Origin: Micromonospora sp. NBC_01796
GTDB taxonomy: Bacteria > Actinomycetota > Actinomycetes > Mycobacteriales > Micromonosporaceae
NCBI RefSeq assembly: GCF_035917455.1
Contig: NZ_CP109078.1
Coordinates: 6,928,001 to 6,992,000 of the forward strand
Direction: 5' to 3'
Length of the DNA: 64,000 bases
Of the stretch, positions 45,144-54,386 are shown piece after piece. Below the pieces are notes generated by a model. The model was not told the DNA's origin and did no database searches. It was given only the letters and a program-made list of their open reading frames with translations. The position numbers and the translations under genes are program-made. Position 1 is the stretch's first letter, and the number at the start of each line of letters is the position of its first letter.

Positions 45144-46147
45144 CGTTGGACCCCCCGGGTGGTCAGCGCGCCCTCGATGTCCCGCCGCAGCACGAAGCGC
45201 TGGTAGAGCAGGGCGAAGACGAGGCTGAGCAGGAACATGATGATGCTGATGGCGCTGGCGTAACCGACTTCGAAGCGGCGGAAGCCGTACTGGAACATCG
45301 TCACGGCCAGGGTTTCGGAGGAGCGGATCGGCCCGCCGCCGGTGAGCACCCAGACCATGTCGAAGAGCTGGATGGTGCCGATCACGGAGAGGAACACGCT
45401 GATCCGGATGGTCGGGCCGAGCAGCGGCAGGGTGACGTGCCGGAAGACCTGCCAGGCGGTGGCGCCGTCGGTGGTGGCGGCCTCGGTCAGCTCCTTGGGG
45501 ATGCCCTGCCGGCCGGCCAGGTAGAGGATCATGTAGAAGCCGAAGTACTTCCACGAGATCACGAAGAACAGGGCGTAGAGCACGGTGGCGGGGTCGGCGA
45601 AGAGCGATCCGCCGAGGTCGGCGGCGCCGAACCAGCCGAAGACGGTGGTGCTCAGGCCCCGGTTGGGCGAGAAGACGAGGGTGAACAGCACCGCCGTCGT
45701 CACCTCGGACAACACGTACGGGGCGAAGAACACCAGCCGGTAGACCGCCCGCCCGCGCAGTGGCTGGTTGAGCAGCATCGCCAGGGCCAGCGACACGGGA
45801 AGCTGGACGAGCACCGAGAGCGCGATGAGGATCAGACCGCGCCGCAGGTCGCCCAGGAACACCGGATCGTCGATGGCACGGGTGAAGTTGTCCAGGCCGA
45901 CGAAGTTCTCCGGCAGGTTGAACCCGTTCCACTTGAACAGGCTGGTGTAGGCGGCGACCAGGATCGGCACGATCACCAGGAGGAGGAACAGCACCAGCGC
46001 CGGGGCAAGGAAGATGGCGATGGTACCCAGCCGGCCGAGCCTGGGCCGGGCCCGGCGGCCACGCTGTCGCGTGGCCGCCGGCGGTACGGGTGGGAGCTCG
46101 GTCGGCGCGTTGGCGGTGCGCAGGCCGGTGCCGGCCGGTGGGTTCAT
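45140..46147 (-). CDS. Carbohydrate ABC transporter permease (MalF type)
   Basis: 335 aa with a ~40-residue basic cytoplasmic N-terminus, then six transmembrane segments. The EAA loop is ELTEAATTDGATAWQVFRH. Partner of the permease at 44298. With the binding protein it forms an importer, most likely for xylo-oligosaccharides given its neighbours and operator. Confidence 0.93.
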   Translation of the reverse strand: MNPPAGTGLRTANAPTELPPVPPAATRQRGRRARPRLGRLGTIAIFLAPALVLFLLLVIVPILVAAYTSLFKWNGFNLPENFVGLDNFTRAIDDPVFLGDLRRGLILIALSVLVQLPVSLALAMLLNQPLRGRAVYRLVFFAPYVLSEVTTAVLFTLVFSPNRGLSTTVFGWFGAADLGGSLFADPATVLYALFFVISWKYFGFYMILYLAGRQGIPKELTEAATTDGATAWQVFRHVTLPLLGPTIRISVFLSVIGTIQLFDMVWVLTGGGPIRSSETLAVTMFQYGFRRFEVGYASAISIIMFLLSLVFALLYQRFVLRRDIEGALTTRGVQR

Positions 46148-46204
46148 CCTGCCTGCTCCACTCGCTGGTCGTACCGGGGTGCGGGATTCTGGGGGCGGGG
46201 CATG

Positions 46205-47497
46205 CTACTGGCTCTTCGCCACCGTGGTGATGTCCTTGACGATCTGTTCGGGCGTCTTGGACCCGGCGACCAGCTCGGCGATGCTGTCGTTGACCTGCTG
46301 GCCGACCGCGGGTGGGTAGGCCTGGTCCAGGTAGAGCTGGAACCCGGTCGCCGCGGCGAGGGTCGAGGCGACCACCTTGTTGTTGGCGTCGGCGATCGCG
46401 TCCGCCGCGTCCTTGACGGTCGGCAGCACCGCGCCGGTGGTCGCGGACTTGCGCTGGTTGGCCACCTCGAGCAGGGTCTTGAGGAAGTCGAGGGTCGCGG
46501 GCGGGGCGTCCTTGCCGACCGCGAACCCGTTGCCGCCGCCGAACACCTCGCTCGAGGTGCCCTTGCCGCCGTCGACCGACGGGAACGGGAAGAAGCCCAG
46601 CTTGTCGCCGAGCCCCTTCTTGCTGGTGGACGAGGAGGCCTGGACGGCCGGCGCCCACTGGCCCATCAGTTCCATGGCGGCACCGCCGTTGCCCATGGTC
46701 GCTGCCTGGCCGTCCGGCGAACCGTACTCGGCGGCGAGGAAGTCCTTCTGGAACGGCGAGAGCGCGACCAGTTCCTTGAGTCGCGCTCCTGCGGCGATGA
46801 AGTCGGGGGTGTCGAAGTTGTGGTCGGTGCCGGCCTTCTTCAGCGCGTCCAGAGCGCCGATCCGCATCACCAGGTAGGACCAGTAGAAGTGGGCGGGCCA
46901 CTTCTCCTTGCCGGCCAGGGCGATCGGGGTGATCCCGGCACTCTTGATCTTGCCGACGGTGGTGAGCAGTTCGCTCCAGGTCGCCGGTGGGGCGGTGATG
47001 CCGGCCCTGGTGAAGAGTTCCTTGTTGTACCAGAACCCGACCATTCCGACGTCGAACGGGACGCCGTAGATCTTTCCGTCGACGGTGTACGGCTCCACCG
47101 ACACCGGCAGCAGCGAACCGATCCACGGCTTCACGTCGTCGGTGATGTCCTTGACCAGCCCGGCCTCGATCTGCTGCTTCAGCACGCCGCCGCCCCACGA
47201 CTGGAACAGGTCCGGCGGTGACCCGGCCTGGGTGGCGGTGGTGAGCTTGGTCTTGAACGCCTCGTTCTCCAGCGGCTGGATGGCCACCTTCACGTTGGTG
47301 TGCGCGGTCTCGTACTCCTTGGCCATCGCGGCCCAGACGGGCAGCATCGGTTCGGTGTTCTGGATGTGCCACCAGTTGATGGTCTGGGGGCCTTCCGGGT
47401 CGGCGGATTCGTCGTTGCCGCAGCCGGCCAGCAGGAACGCGCCGGCGCTGGCACCGGCGAGGCCCAGCAGGGATCTGCGGGAGAGGTGCGCCGTCAT
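46205..47497 (-). CDS. Sugar-binding lipoprotein of ABC importer
   Basis: 430 aa. Lipoprotein signal with a twin-Arg-like RRSLLG and lipobox LLAGC, acylated at Cys26. The mature part is a type 1 (family 1) extracellular solute-binding protein rich in surface Trp. First gene of the leftward importer operon. Its promoter contains the xylan operator, so xylobiose or xylo-oligosaccharide is the probable ligand. Confidence 0.92.
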   Translation of the reverse strand: MTAHLSRRSLLGLAGASAGAFLLAGCGNDESADPEGPQTINWWHIQNTEPMLPVWAAMAKEYETAHTNVKVAIQPLENEAFKTKLTTATQAGSPPDLFQSWGGGVLKQQIEAGLVKDITDDVKPWIGSLLPVSVEPYTVDGKIYGVPFDVGMVGFWYNKELFTRAGITAPPATWSELLTTVGKIKSAGITPIALAGKEKWPAHFYWSYLVMRIGALDALKKAGTDHNFDTPDFIAAGARLKELVALSPFQKDFLAAEYGSPDGQAATMGNGGAAMELMGQWAPAVQASSSTSKKGLGDKLGFFPFPSVDGGKGTSSEVFGGGNGFAVGKDAPPATLDFLKTLLEVANQRKSATTGAVLPTVKDAADAIADANNKVVASTLAAATGFQLYLDQAYPPAVGQQVNDSIAELVAGSKTPEQIVKDITTVAKSQ

Positions 47498-47553
47498 GAG
47501 CCATCCCTTCGAGGTACGTACGAGGTACTCGGATGCCGATCAGTCAGCGGGAG

Positions 47554-47582
47554 GTGTTAAACGGCCCCGGAAGTTTCGGCAA
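47554..47582 (-). promoter_or_regulatory. Importer promoter with xylan operator
   Basis: On the minus strand TTGCCG (47582-47577), 17-nt spacer and TAACAC (47559-47554). The element CCGGAAGTTTCGG (plus strand 47567-47579) overlaps the -35 and spacer. The same layout is seen at the xylanase promoter at 15502. Confidence 0.65.
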
Positions 47583-47699
47583 GAGACCGGTATTTTCGAT
47601 TGATGACGGGCACGTTACGACGCGACGAAGGTGCCGGTCAAGGTCTGTCGTGTCTCGACTTTGCCGGTTATCGTGAGCGAGAATTTCGACATCTTGACG

Positions 47700-47711
47700 C
47701 GAAACTTCCGG
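47700..47711 (+). promoter_or_regulatory. Xylan operator upstream of the GH43 xylosidase
   Basis: CGAAACTTCCGG, the exact reverse complement of 12 bases of the operator at 47567-47579. It lies 38 nt before the GH43 ATG. A TTGACG immediately precedes it, but no good -10 follows at 17-18 nt, so it may act as a roadblock below a promoter further upstream. Confidence 0.6.
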
Positions 47712-47749
47712 ACAACCGCCGGAAGCACGATCGTCAGAGGGGACGAACT

Positions 47750-49381
47750 ATGTCGACCGACATCGCGAGCGTCACGACGGCCGCCGGATCGATCCGCAAT
47801 CCCATCCTCAGCGGCTTCCACCCGGACCCGTCGATCCTGCGGGTGGGCGACGACTACTACCTGGCCACCTCGACGTTCGAGTGGTACCCGGGCGTACGGG
47901 TGCACCACTCGCGTGACCTGGTGCACTGGCAGGCCCTGGGTGGGGTGATCACCGAGCGACGCCTGCTGGACCTGCGCGGTGCCGGCGACTCCAACGGGGT
48001 GTGGGCCCCCGACCTGTCCTACGCCGACGGCCTGTTCCACCTCGTCTACAGCGACGTGGCCAGCTTCGCCAGCGGCTACTGGGACCCGCAGAACTACCTC
48101 ATCACCGCACCGGCGATCGACGGCCCCTGGTCGGACCCGATCCCGCTGCACGCGCACGGCTTCGACGCCTCGCTCTTCCACGACGACGACGGCAGTAGTT
48201 GGCTGTTGGCCATGAGCGCCGACTGGCGGCCGGGTCGTGACCGCTTCGGTGGCATCGAGATCCAGCGCTACGACCGGGCCGAGCGCAAACTCGTCGGGAA
48301 CGCCCGGCTCATCTTCGAGGGCACCGAGGTCGGTCTGACCGAGGGCCCGCACATCTACCGGCACGACGGGTGGTACTACCTGCTCACCGCAGAGGGCGGT
48401 ACGAGCTGGGAGCACCAGGTCAGCATCGCCCGGTCCCGGTCCCTGTTCGGCCCGTACCTGACCGACCCGGCCGGGCCGCTGCTCACCTCCGTCGGCCGTC
48501 CCGAACTGCGGTTGCAGAAGGCAGGTCACGGCAGTCTCGTACGCACCCAGACCGGGCAGTGGTACCTGGCGCACCTGGTCGGGCGGCCGTACACGCCGTT
48601 GGGCAACTGCGTCCTGGGTCGGGAGACCGCCCTGCAACGTGTCGAGTGGCCGGCGGACGGGTGGCCCTCGATCCCCGGCGGTGTACCCGCCGACGAGATC
48701 GCGGCACCCGACCTGCCCGCGCACCCGTGGCCGGCGGAACCGGCGACCGACGACTTCGACGACGACTCGCTGGGCGTGTCCTGGTCCACCCTGCGTCGCC
48801 CGGCCGGGCCGGACTGGGTCGACCTGAGCAGTCGCGCCTCCCACCTGCGGATCTTCGGCGGCCAGTCGCCGGTCGGTCGGCAGAAGCCGAGCCTGGTCGC
48901 CCGCCGGGTCGGCGCGACGCGCTGCTCCCTGGAGACGGTGGTGGAGTTCGACCCGGCCGACCATCGGCAGCTCGCCGGCATCACCGGTTACTACAACACC
49001 GCGAACTGGTACTACGCCTACCTCACCCGGGCCGACGACGGCCGGCGGGTGCTGGAGGTGCTGAGCTGCGACAGCGGCCGGCTCACCGCGCACCCGGACC
49101 TGAGCGTCGACGTCAGTGCCGCCGACCGGGTCGGACTCCGGGTGACCTTCGACGGACCCGTACTGCGCCTGGCGTACCGCGTCGGCGACGGCGACGGCTG
49201 GCACGACCTGCCGGCGGAGTTCGACGCCACCATCCTCTCCGACGAGCACGCCGCCACCGTCATCGACGGCGAGCCCGCAGCCTGGGGCTTCACCGGCGCA
49301 TTCCTCGGCCTCTGGGTGCAGGACCTCGGTGCCGACGGCGTCCACGCGGACTACGACTACGCCACCTACCTCGAACACTGA
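47750..49381 (+). CDS. Intracellular GH43 beta-xylosidase
   Basis: 543 aa, no signal peptide. The GH43 five-bladed propeller includes base Asp in GFHPDPSILRVGDDYY, Asp in GFDASLFHDDDG and acid Glu in LTEGPHIY. The C-terminal ~200 residues (TDDFDDDSLGVSWSTLRRPA onward) form the beta-sandwich of the XynB-type subfamily. It probably hydrolyses imported xylobiose and xylo-oligosaccharides to xylose. Start at ATG 47750 after AGAGGGG. Divergent from the importer operon, both under xylan operators. Confidence 0.93.
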   Translation: MSTDIASVTTAAGSIRNPILSGFHPDPSILRVGDDYYLATSTFEWYPGVRVHHSRDLVHWQALGGVITERRLLDLRGAGDSNGVWAPDLSYADGLFHLVYSDVASFASGYWDPQNYLITAPAIDGPWSDPIPLHAHGFDASLFHDDDGSSWLLAMSADWRPGRDRFGGIEIQRYDRAERKLVGNARLIFEGTEVGLTEGPHIYRHDGWYYLLTAEGGTSWEHQVSIARSRSLFGPYLTDPAGPLLTSVGRPELRLQKAGHGSLVRTQTGQWYLAHLVGRPYTPLGNCVLGRETALQRVEWPADGWPSIPGGVPADEIAAPDLPAHPWPAEPATDDFDDDSLGVSWSTLRRPAGPDWVDLSSRASHLRIFGGQSPVGRQKPSLVARRVGATRCSLETVVEFDPADHRQLAGITGYYNTANWYYAYLTRADDGRRVLEVLSCDSGRLTAHPDLSVDVSAADRVGLRVTFDGPVLRLAYRVGDGDGWHDLPAEFDATILSDEHAATVIDGEPAAWGFTGAFLGLWVQDLGADGVHADYDYATYLEH

Positions 49382-49396
49382 CCCGCCGGCCGCCCG

Positions 49397-49426
49397 ACCC
49401 TCGCCCGTGAGATCACGGGCGAGGGT
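49397..49426. terminator. Terminator hairpin after GH43 xylosidase
   Basis: ACCCTCGCCCGTGA (49397-49410) and its perfect complement (49413-49426) with a 2-nt centre, just after the stop codon. Confidence 0.65.
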
Positions 49427-49448
49427 ACAGGTCTGTGTACGGGCAGAA

Positions 49449-49479
49449 CCGAAACTTTCGGGCCGATCCGGAAGTTTTC
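49449..49479 (+). promoter_or_regulatory. Paired xylan operators upstream of the second GH10 gene
   Basis: CCGAAACTTTCGG (49449-49461, the best palindrome of the set) and CCGGAAGTTTTC (49468-49479), 19 bp start to start. They lie upstream of the promoter at 49516 and could support looping or cooperative binding with the site over the -10. Confidence 0.6.
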
Positions 49480-49515
49480 AGTCCAGCTCACAAGGGATAT
49501 CGAGCCGCGAATCTG

Positions 49516-49549
49516 TTGACGACCATCGATTGTCGTCGTAAAGTTTCGG
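49516..49549 (+). promoter_or_regulatory. Promoter of the second GH10 gene with operator over the -10
   Basis: TTGACG (49516-49521), 17-nt spacer and TAAAGT (49539-49544). The operator-like AAAGTTTCGG (49540-49549) overlaps the -10. The predicted leader is about 170 nt. Confidence 0.6.
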
Positions 49550-49719
49550 CCAAGTTACGGAAGACCCGTAACGCACGAGAGCAGGCGCGGCGCTCGTCCG
49601 CGCAGGTACAGACACCGCAGTGACGCTTCCGCGACGGGGGCAGCTTCCGCCTGCCCGGATGTCCCGTCCGCGCGACCGATCCGCCCGTCATTCCCGTCCC
49701 AGTCCTGAGAGGACGCTCG

Positions 49720-50913
49720 ATGAAGCTGCGACGATGGATAGTCGTCGGCGCCGTCGCCCTGGCGACCGCCGGCACCCTGAACAGCCTGCCCGCCTCGGCG
49801 GGACGCACGGTCCAACCCGGCGACCAGAGCCTTCGTGCACTCGGCATGCGGCACGACCTCTACATCGGCACCGCGGTCGACATGGCCGCCCTGAACGACC
49901 CGGCCGACCCGCAGTACCGGCAGCTCGCCGCCTCGCAGTTCTCCTCGGTGACCGCCGAGAACGCGATGAAGTGGGAAAGCCTCGAACCCACCCGGGGCAC
50001 CTACAACTGGGCGCCGGCCGACGAGCTGATCGCCTTCGCGAAGCAGAACAACCAGCGGGTACGCGGCCACGTACTGGTGTGGCACAACCAGTTGCCGGGC
50101 TGGCTCACCGCCGGTGTCGCCGACGGCTCGATCGACCGGGAGGAACTGCGCGGCATCCTGCGCAACCACATCACCACCGTGGTCAAGCACTTCAAGGGCA
50201 AGATCTGGCAGTGGGACGTGGTCAACGAGGCGGTCAGCGACCCCTGGGACAACCCGCCGGCCCTGCACTACAAGGGCTTCTGGGCTCAGCACCTCGGTCC
50301 CGACTACGTCGCCGACGCGTTCCGCTGGGCCCGGGCCGCCGATCCCAACGCCCTGCTGTTCTACAACGACTACAACATCGAGGCGTTCGGCTCGGGTGAC
50401 CCGACCAACGACAAGACCCAGTTCGTGTACGACATGGTCAAGCGACTCCGTACGTCCGGGGTGCCGATCGACGGTGTGGGCAGCCAGGGCCACCTCGGCA
50501 CCCAGTACGGCAACTACGACACCCTCCAGGTCGCCGACGCACTCAAGCGTTTCACCGACCTCGGCCTGGCCACCGCGTTCACCGAGGTCGACGTACGCAG
50601 CCAGATGACACCCGGGGTCCAGGCCGGCGACTCCAACGAGATCAACCCCCGGCTCCAGGCGTCGGCGGCCAACTACAGCGTCCTGTTGCAGGCCTGCCTG
50701 TCCAACCGGCGGTGCCTGTCGTTCACCGTCTGGGGCTTCACCGACCGGCACTCCTGGATCCCCGGTTGGTTCGAGAACCCGCCGGAGGGCCTGGCCACCC
50801 TGTACGACGAGAACTACCAGCCGAAGCGGGCGTACAACACGGTCAAGGCAGATCTGATCTACGCCGGAGCGCCGTACGTGCTGCCGCGCATCCCGCAGAA
50901 GCCGCGCCGGTAG
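49720..50913 (+). CDS. Secreted GH10 endo-1,4-beta-xylanase, single domain
   Basis: 397 aa. The signal peptide ends near ...LPASA (residue 27). The GH10 domain has acid/base Glu170 in WDVVNEAV and nucleophile Glu289 in AFTEVD. No carbohydrate-binding module, unlike the GH10 at 15783, so it may act on soluble or loosely bound xylan. Three xylan operators precede it. GAGAGGA lies before the ATG. The CE4 gene follows after 79 bp. Confidence 0.95.
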   Translation: MKLRRWIVVGAVALATAGTLNSLPASAGRTVQPGDQSLRALGMRHDLYIGTAVDMAALNDPADPQYRQLAASQFSSVTAENAMKWESLEPTRGTYNWAPADELIAFAKQNNQRVRGHVLVWHNQLPGWLTAGVADGSIDREELRGILRNHITTVVKHFKGKIWQWDVVNEAVSDPWDNPPALHYKGFWAQHLGPDYVADAFRWARAADPNALLFYNDYNIEAFGSGDPTNDKTQFVYDMVKRLRTSGVPIDGVGSQGHLGTQYGNYDTLQVADALKRFTDLGLATAFTEVDVRSQMTPGVQAGDSNEINPRLQASAANYSVLLQACLSNRRCLSFTVWGFTDRHSWIPGWFENPPEGLATLYDENYQPKRAYNTVKADLIYAGAPYVLPRIPQKPRR

Positions 50914-50992
50914 ACGCGTACCGATCCGACCCGCTCGGCCGTCGTCGCACCGCCCGTACCCATGAACCTCCTTCGTTCCGAGGAGCCGGCCC

Positions 50993-52042
50993 ATGTCACC
51001 CACCCACCGCCTGTCCCGACCCGCCCTCGCGCTCACCGCCCTCGTCACCGTCGTGGCCGCGACCGCCGTCGCGCTCACCGCCGGACCGTCGGCCGCGGCC
51101 GCCAACTGCAGCAACGGGTACGTCGCCCTGACCTATGACGACGGCCCCAACCCCGGCACCACCAGTACGCTGATCAACACCCTCACCGCCAACGGGGTAC
51201 GCGCCACCTTCTTCAACATCGGGCAGAAGGCGCAGCAGAACCAGTCGCTCGTCCGGGCCCAGCAGCAGGCCGGCATGTGGATCGGCAACCACAGCTGGAC
51301 CCACCCGCACCTGACCCAGATGAGCGCCGCGCAGATCACCTCGGAACTCAGCCAGACCCAGCAGGCCATCCAGCAGGCGACCGGCACCGCACCACGGCTG
51401 TTCCGACCCCCCTATGGCGAGACGAACGCCACCCTCAGGTCGGTCGAGTCCCAGCTCGGGCTCACCGAGGTGTTGTGGAGTGTGGACTCGCAGGACTGGA
51501 ACGGTGCCAGCACCGCGCAGATCGTGCAGGCCGCCGGGACCCTGCAGAACGGCGGGGTGATCCTCATGCACGACGGTTACCAGACCACGATCAACGCCAT
51601 CCCGCAGATCGTCGCGAACCTCACCAGCCGCAACCTCTGCGCGGGCATGATCTCCACCAGCACCGGCCGGGCGGTCGCCCCGGACGGCGGCGGCAACCCC
51701 GGCCCGACGGCCACCCCGACGACACCCCCGGCCGGCGGCGGCAGTTGCACGGCCAGCTACCGCGAGACGCAGCGGTGGGGCGACCGGTTCAACGGCGAGG
51801 TCACCATCCGCGCCGGTGGCACCGCCCTGACCAGTTGGACCGGCACCGTGACCCTGCGCAGCCCGCAGCGGGTCTCCACGGTCTGGAACGGCAGCCCCAG
51901 CTGGGACAGCAGCGGTGTGGTGATGACCGTCCGGCCCAACGGGAACGGCAACGTACCGGCGGGCGGCAGCACCACCTTCGGCTTCACCGTCATGGCCAAC
52001 GGCAACTGGACCGCCCCGACGGTCTCCTGCCGTACGCCCTGA
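50993..52042 (+). CDS. Secreted CE4 polysaccharide deacetylase (acetylxylan esterase-like) with CBM2
   Basis: 349 aa. The signal peptide ends near residue 37. The NodB-homology domain has TYDDGPN (Asp49/Asp50), metal-binding NHSWTHPH, RPPYGE and LMHDG. After a Pro/Thr linker the last ~100 residues are a CBM2 (RWGDRFNGEVTIRAGG). With a CBM2 and xylanases next door, acetylxylan is the likeliest substrate; chitin or peptidoglycan are alternatives. GAGGAG precedes the ATG; possibly co-transcribed with the GH10. Confidence 0.92.
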   Translation: MSPTHRLSRPALALTALVTVVAATAVALTAGPSAAAANCSNGYVALTYDDGPNPGTTSTLINTLTANGVRATFFNIGQKAQQNQSLVRAQQQAGMWIGNHSWTHPHLTQMSAAQITSELSQTQQAIQQATGTAPRLFRPPYGETNATLRSVESQLGLTEVLWSVDSQDWNGASTAQIVQAAGTLQNGGVILMHDGYQTTINAIPQIVANLTSRNLCAGMISTSTGRAVAPDGGGNPGPTATPTTPPAGGGSCTASYRETQRWGDRFNGEVTIRAGGTALTSWTGTVTLRSPQRVSTVWNGSPSWDSSGVVMTVRPNGNGNVPAGGSTTFGFTVMANGNWTAPTVSCRTP

Positions 52043-52050
52043 CCGACGGG

Positions 52051-52094
52051 ATCCGCTCGGCCGGCGTACCCGCCGGGTCGCCGGCCGAGCGGAT
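52051..52094. terminator. Terminator hairpin after the CE4-CBM2 gene
   Basis: A 16-bp perfect stem (52051-52066 with 52079-52094) and a 12-nt loop, 9 nt after the stop codon. Confidence 0.65.
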
Positions 52095-52151
52095 ATTCCC
52101 ACCCATCCGGTACCGATCCCGCCGGCTGCGGCGGAGGAAGGCGGACCTGCC

Positions 52152-52859
52152 ATGCCACCACCGTTCACCCGCCCGCTCATCCGAGCCGGCATCGCCCTGG
52201 GCGCACTCGGACTCGTGCTCGCCGCGGGCGGTCCAGCCCAGGCGCACCGGCCCGGCCCGAGCACCGAAATCGTCGACACCGCACGGGGGAGCGGGTCCGT
52301 GGTCAGCTTCACCTTCGACGACGGACCCAACCCCGCCGACACCCGCCGGCTGCTCTCGGTCCTGCACAGAAACCGGATCCAGGCCGTCTTCTGCCTCTGG
52401 GGCGATCACGTCAACGAACACCCCGATCTGGTACGCCGGATCGCCGCAGCCGGTCACACGCTGTGCAACCACGGCATGCGCCACGACGACATGAGCACCT
52501 GGACCCCGGAACAGATCAGGGCGGACCTCCGCGAGACCAACGCCGCCATCCGCCGGGCGGTTCCCGGCGCCGCCATCCCGTACTTCCGTGCTCCCTACGG
52601 GAGCTGGGGACAGACCCCGGTCGTCGCCGCCCGACTCGGCATGCAGCCACTGGGTTGGCGTCTCGCCATCGCCGACTGGGAGACACCCGGCACGGACGTG
52701 CTGCTGGGGCGCCTGCTGGAAGGTGTCACGCCCGGCGCGGTCGTGCTCATGCACGACGGAGGCGGTGACCGCAGCCAGACCGTCGACGCCGTCGAGCACG
52801 CCATTCCCGTCCTCCGGTCGCAGGGATGGCGGTTCACCCTGCCGGCCCGTACCCGCTGA
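52152..52859 (+). CDS. Secreted polysaccharide deacetylase family protein
   Basis: 235 aa with a signal peptide to about residue 31 (GGPAQA). NodB motifs are TFDDGPN, RAPYGSW and LMHDGGGD. The metal motif is NHGMRHDD rather than HSxxHP, keeping both His. It probably deacetylates a cell-wall or plant polymer. Separated from the CE4-CBM2 gene by a hairpin; lacks a binding module. Confidence 0.9.
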   Translation: MPPPFTRPLIRAGIALGALGLVLAAGGPAQAHRPGPSTEIVDTARGSGSVVSFTFDDGPNPADTRRLLSVLHRNRIQAVFCLWGDHVNEHPDLVRRIAAAGHTLCNHGMRHDDMSTWTPEQIRADLRETNAAIRRAVPGAAIPYFRAPYGSWGQTPVVAARLGMQPLGWRLAIADWETPGTDVLLGRLLEGVTPGAVVLMHDGGGDRSQTVDAVEHAIPVLRSQGWRFTLPARTR

Positions 52860-52920
52860 CGACGCCCGTGCGGCCCCGGCGTCCCCGGCACCGCGTCGAC
52901 GATCCTGGCAGGATGGTCGG

Positions 52921-54360
52921 GTGGATCTGGAATCGGGTGCCGGGCTGCTGCACCGGCTGACGTCGTACGGGCTGGATCGGGCGTGGGACGTCCCGGTCGA
53001 CGACCCCAGGGTGCGCCAGGATCTCGTGCCGAACGATCCGGGGACCCGACCGCCGCCCATGAAAACCTACGGTGGCCTGCCCAGGCTGCCGCTGCCGCGG
53101 GACCTGCCGGACCCGGAGATGCCCGCGACCACGGCACTCGCCGGGAACCCGGCCACCCGGCAGCCGCTGGACGCCGCGCAACTGGGGCGGGTGCTCTTCC
53201 TCGGCGCCGGCATCGTCCGCGTCGCCGACCGCGACGGGCTCCGGATCCCGTTCCGCGCCTCCGGCTCCGCCGGCGCACGCTTCCCCCTGGAGGTGTACGC
53301 CAGCACGCGGGGCGTGACCGGAGTCCCGGACGGCGTCCACTGGTACGACCCGCAGGAGCACGCGTTGGTCCAGGTCGGGCCCGCCGCCGACGGCAGCACG
53401 ACAACCCTGGTGGTGACGGGCGTGCCGTGGCGGACCGGTTGGCGTTACGCCGAGCGCGGTTGGCGGCACCTCTACTGGGACGCCGGAACGCTGCTGTCAC
53501 AACTGTCGACCGCGGCCACGAGCGCGGGCCTACCACCCCGGCTGCGGACGCTGTTCCCGGACGCGCGGCTGCGGACCCTGGTCGGGGCCGACGGTGTGCA
53601 CGAACACCCCCTGGCGCTACTCAGCCTCGGTGAGGGCGAGCCGGCGGTGCACCCGACCGGGACGGCGGTGGTGGGGGAGTTGCCGCCGGTCGAACTACCG
53701 CTGTGCACCGCCGCGCAGCGCGCGGGCGAGCGAGACGAACTCGGGGACCCCTGGCCGGACGGTCCCGCCCTGCCGGATGTGCCCACGTCCGAGTCGGTGG
53801 ACGAGGTGGTGCTGCGCCGGGGCTCGCAGCGCCGGATGGACCGGAGCCGTACCCTTCCGCGCGCTCTGCTGGAGTGGCCGGTACGGGCCGCGCTGCGCGG
53901 GATCGACGTTCCGCACTGGGTGGTTGTCCACGGGGTCGACGGCAACTCGCCGGGCGTCTACCGGTGGCCCGACCTCGGCCGTCCGGTGCGTTCCGGGGAC
54001 CTGCGCGACGAACTCCTGCGGGTCTGCCTCGACCAGGGCCTGGCCGGCGACGCGGCGTACGTTGTCGTCGCGGCGGTCCCGCTCGCCGGCCTCGACGACC
54101 GTGGCTACCGCGACGCCCAGCTCGCCGCGGGCCTGGTGGAGGGGCGGCTGCACCTCGCCGCGTACGCCCTCGGCGCCAGCGCCTCCGGGATGACCTTCGT
54201 CGACACGGAGGTCCCCGCCCTGCTCGGCGAGGACGAGGACCTGGCAGCACTGCTCTTCACCTGTGTGGGCGTCCCCGAGTACACCGGCCGGCGCGGCGGC
54301 ACACCCGGTGCGCCGACCACGTTCCGGCCGGTCCAACCCCGGCACGTCCCGCAGTCCTGA
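52921..54360 (+). CDS. SagB-like tandem nitroreductase-family protein
   Basis: 479 aa from a GTG at 52921. Two nitroreductase-like halves are visible: one around PFRASGSAGARFPLEVYAST and one beginning at RRGSQRRMDRSRTLPRALLE and reaching AGLVEGRLHLAAYALGASASGMTFVD, which has the FMN-binding region. SagB-family FMN oxidases dehydrogenate azolines in thiazole/oxazole peptides. No cyclodehydratase, YcaO or precursor peptide gene is nearby, so a stand-alone oxidoreductase is more likely. Confidence 0.8.
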   Translation: MDLESGAGLLHRLTSYGLDRAWDVPVDDPRVRQDLVPNDPGTRPPPMKTYGGLPRLPLPRDLPDPEMPATTALAGNPATRQPLDAAQLGRVLFLGAGIVRVADRDGLRIPFRASGSAGARFPLEVYASTRGVTGVPDGVHWYDPQEHALVQVGPAADGSTTTLVVTGVPWRTGWRYAERGWRHLYWDAGTLLSQLSTAATSAGLPPRLRTLFPDARLRTLVGADGVHEHPLALLSLGEGEPAVHPTGTAVVGELPPVELPLCTAAQRAGERDELGDPWPDGPALPDVPTSESVDEVVLRRGSQRRMDRSRTLPRALLEWPVRAALRGIDVPHWVVVHGVDGNSPGVYRWPDLGRPVRSGDLRDELLRVCLDQGLAGDAAYVVVAAVPLAGLDDRGYRDAQLAAGLVEGRLHLAAYALGASASGMTFVDTEVPALLGEDEDLAALLFTCVGVPEYTGRRGGTPGAPTTFRPVQPRHVPQS

Positions 54361-54386
54361 TTCCGGTGGGACTCACCCCGGTCCCG

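Noticed and set aside
44298-47504. A single open frame of over 1000 codons spanning the whole sugar importer operon on the minus strand
   Set aside because: Only its last part (44298-45143) is a real permease; the rest is an alternative frame of the binding protein and first permease.
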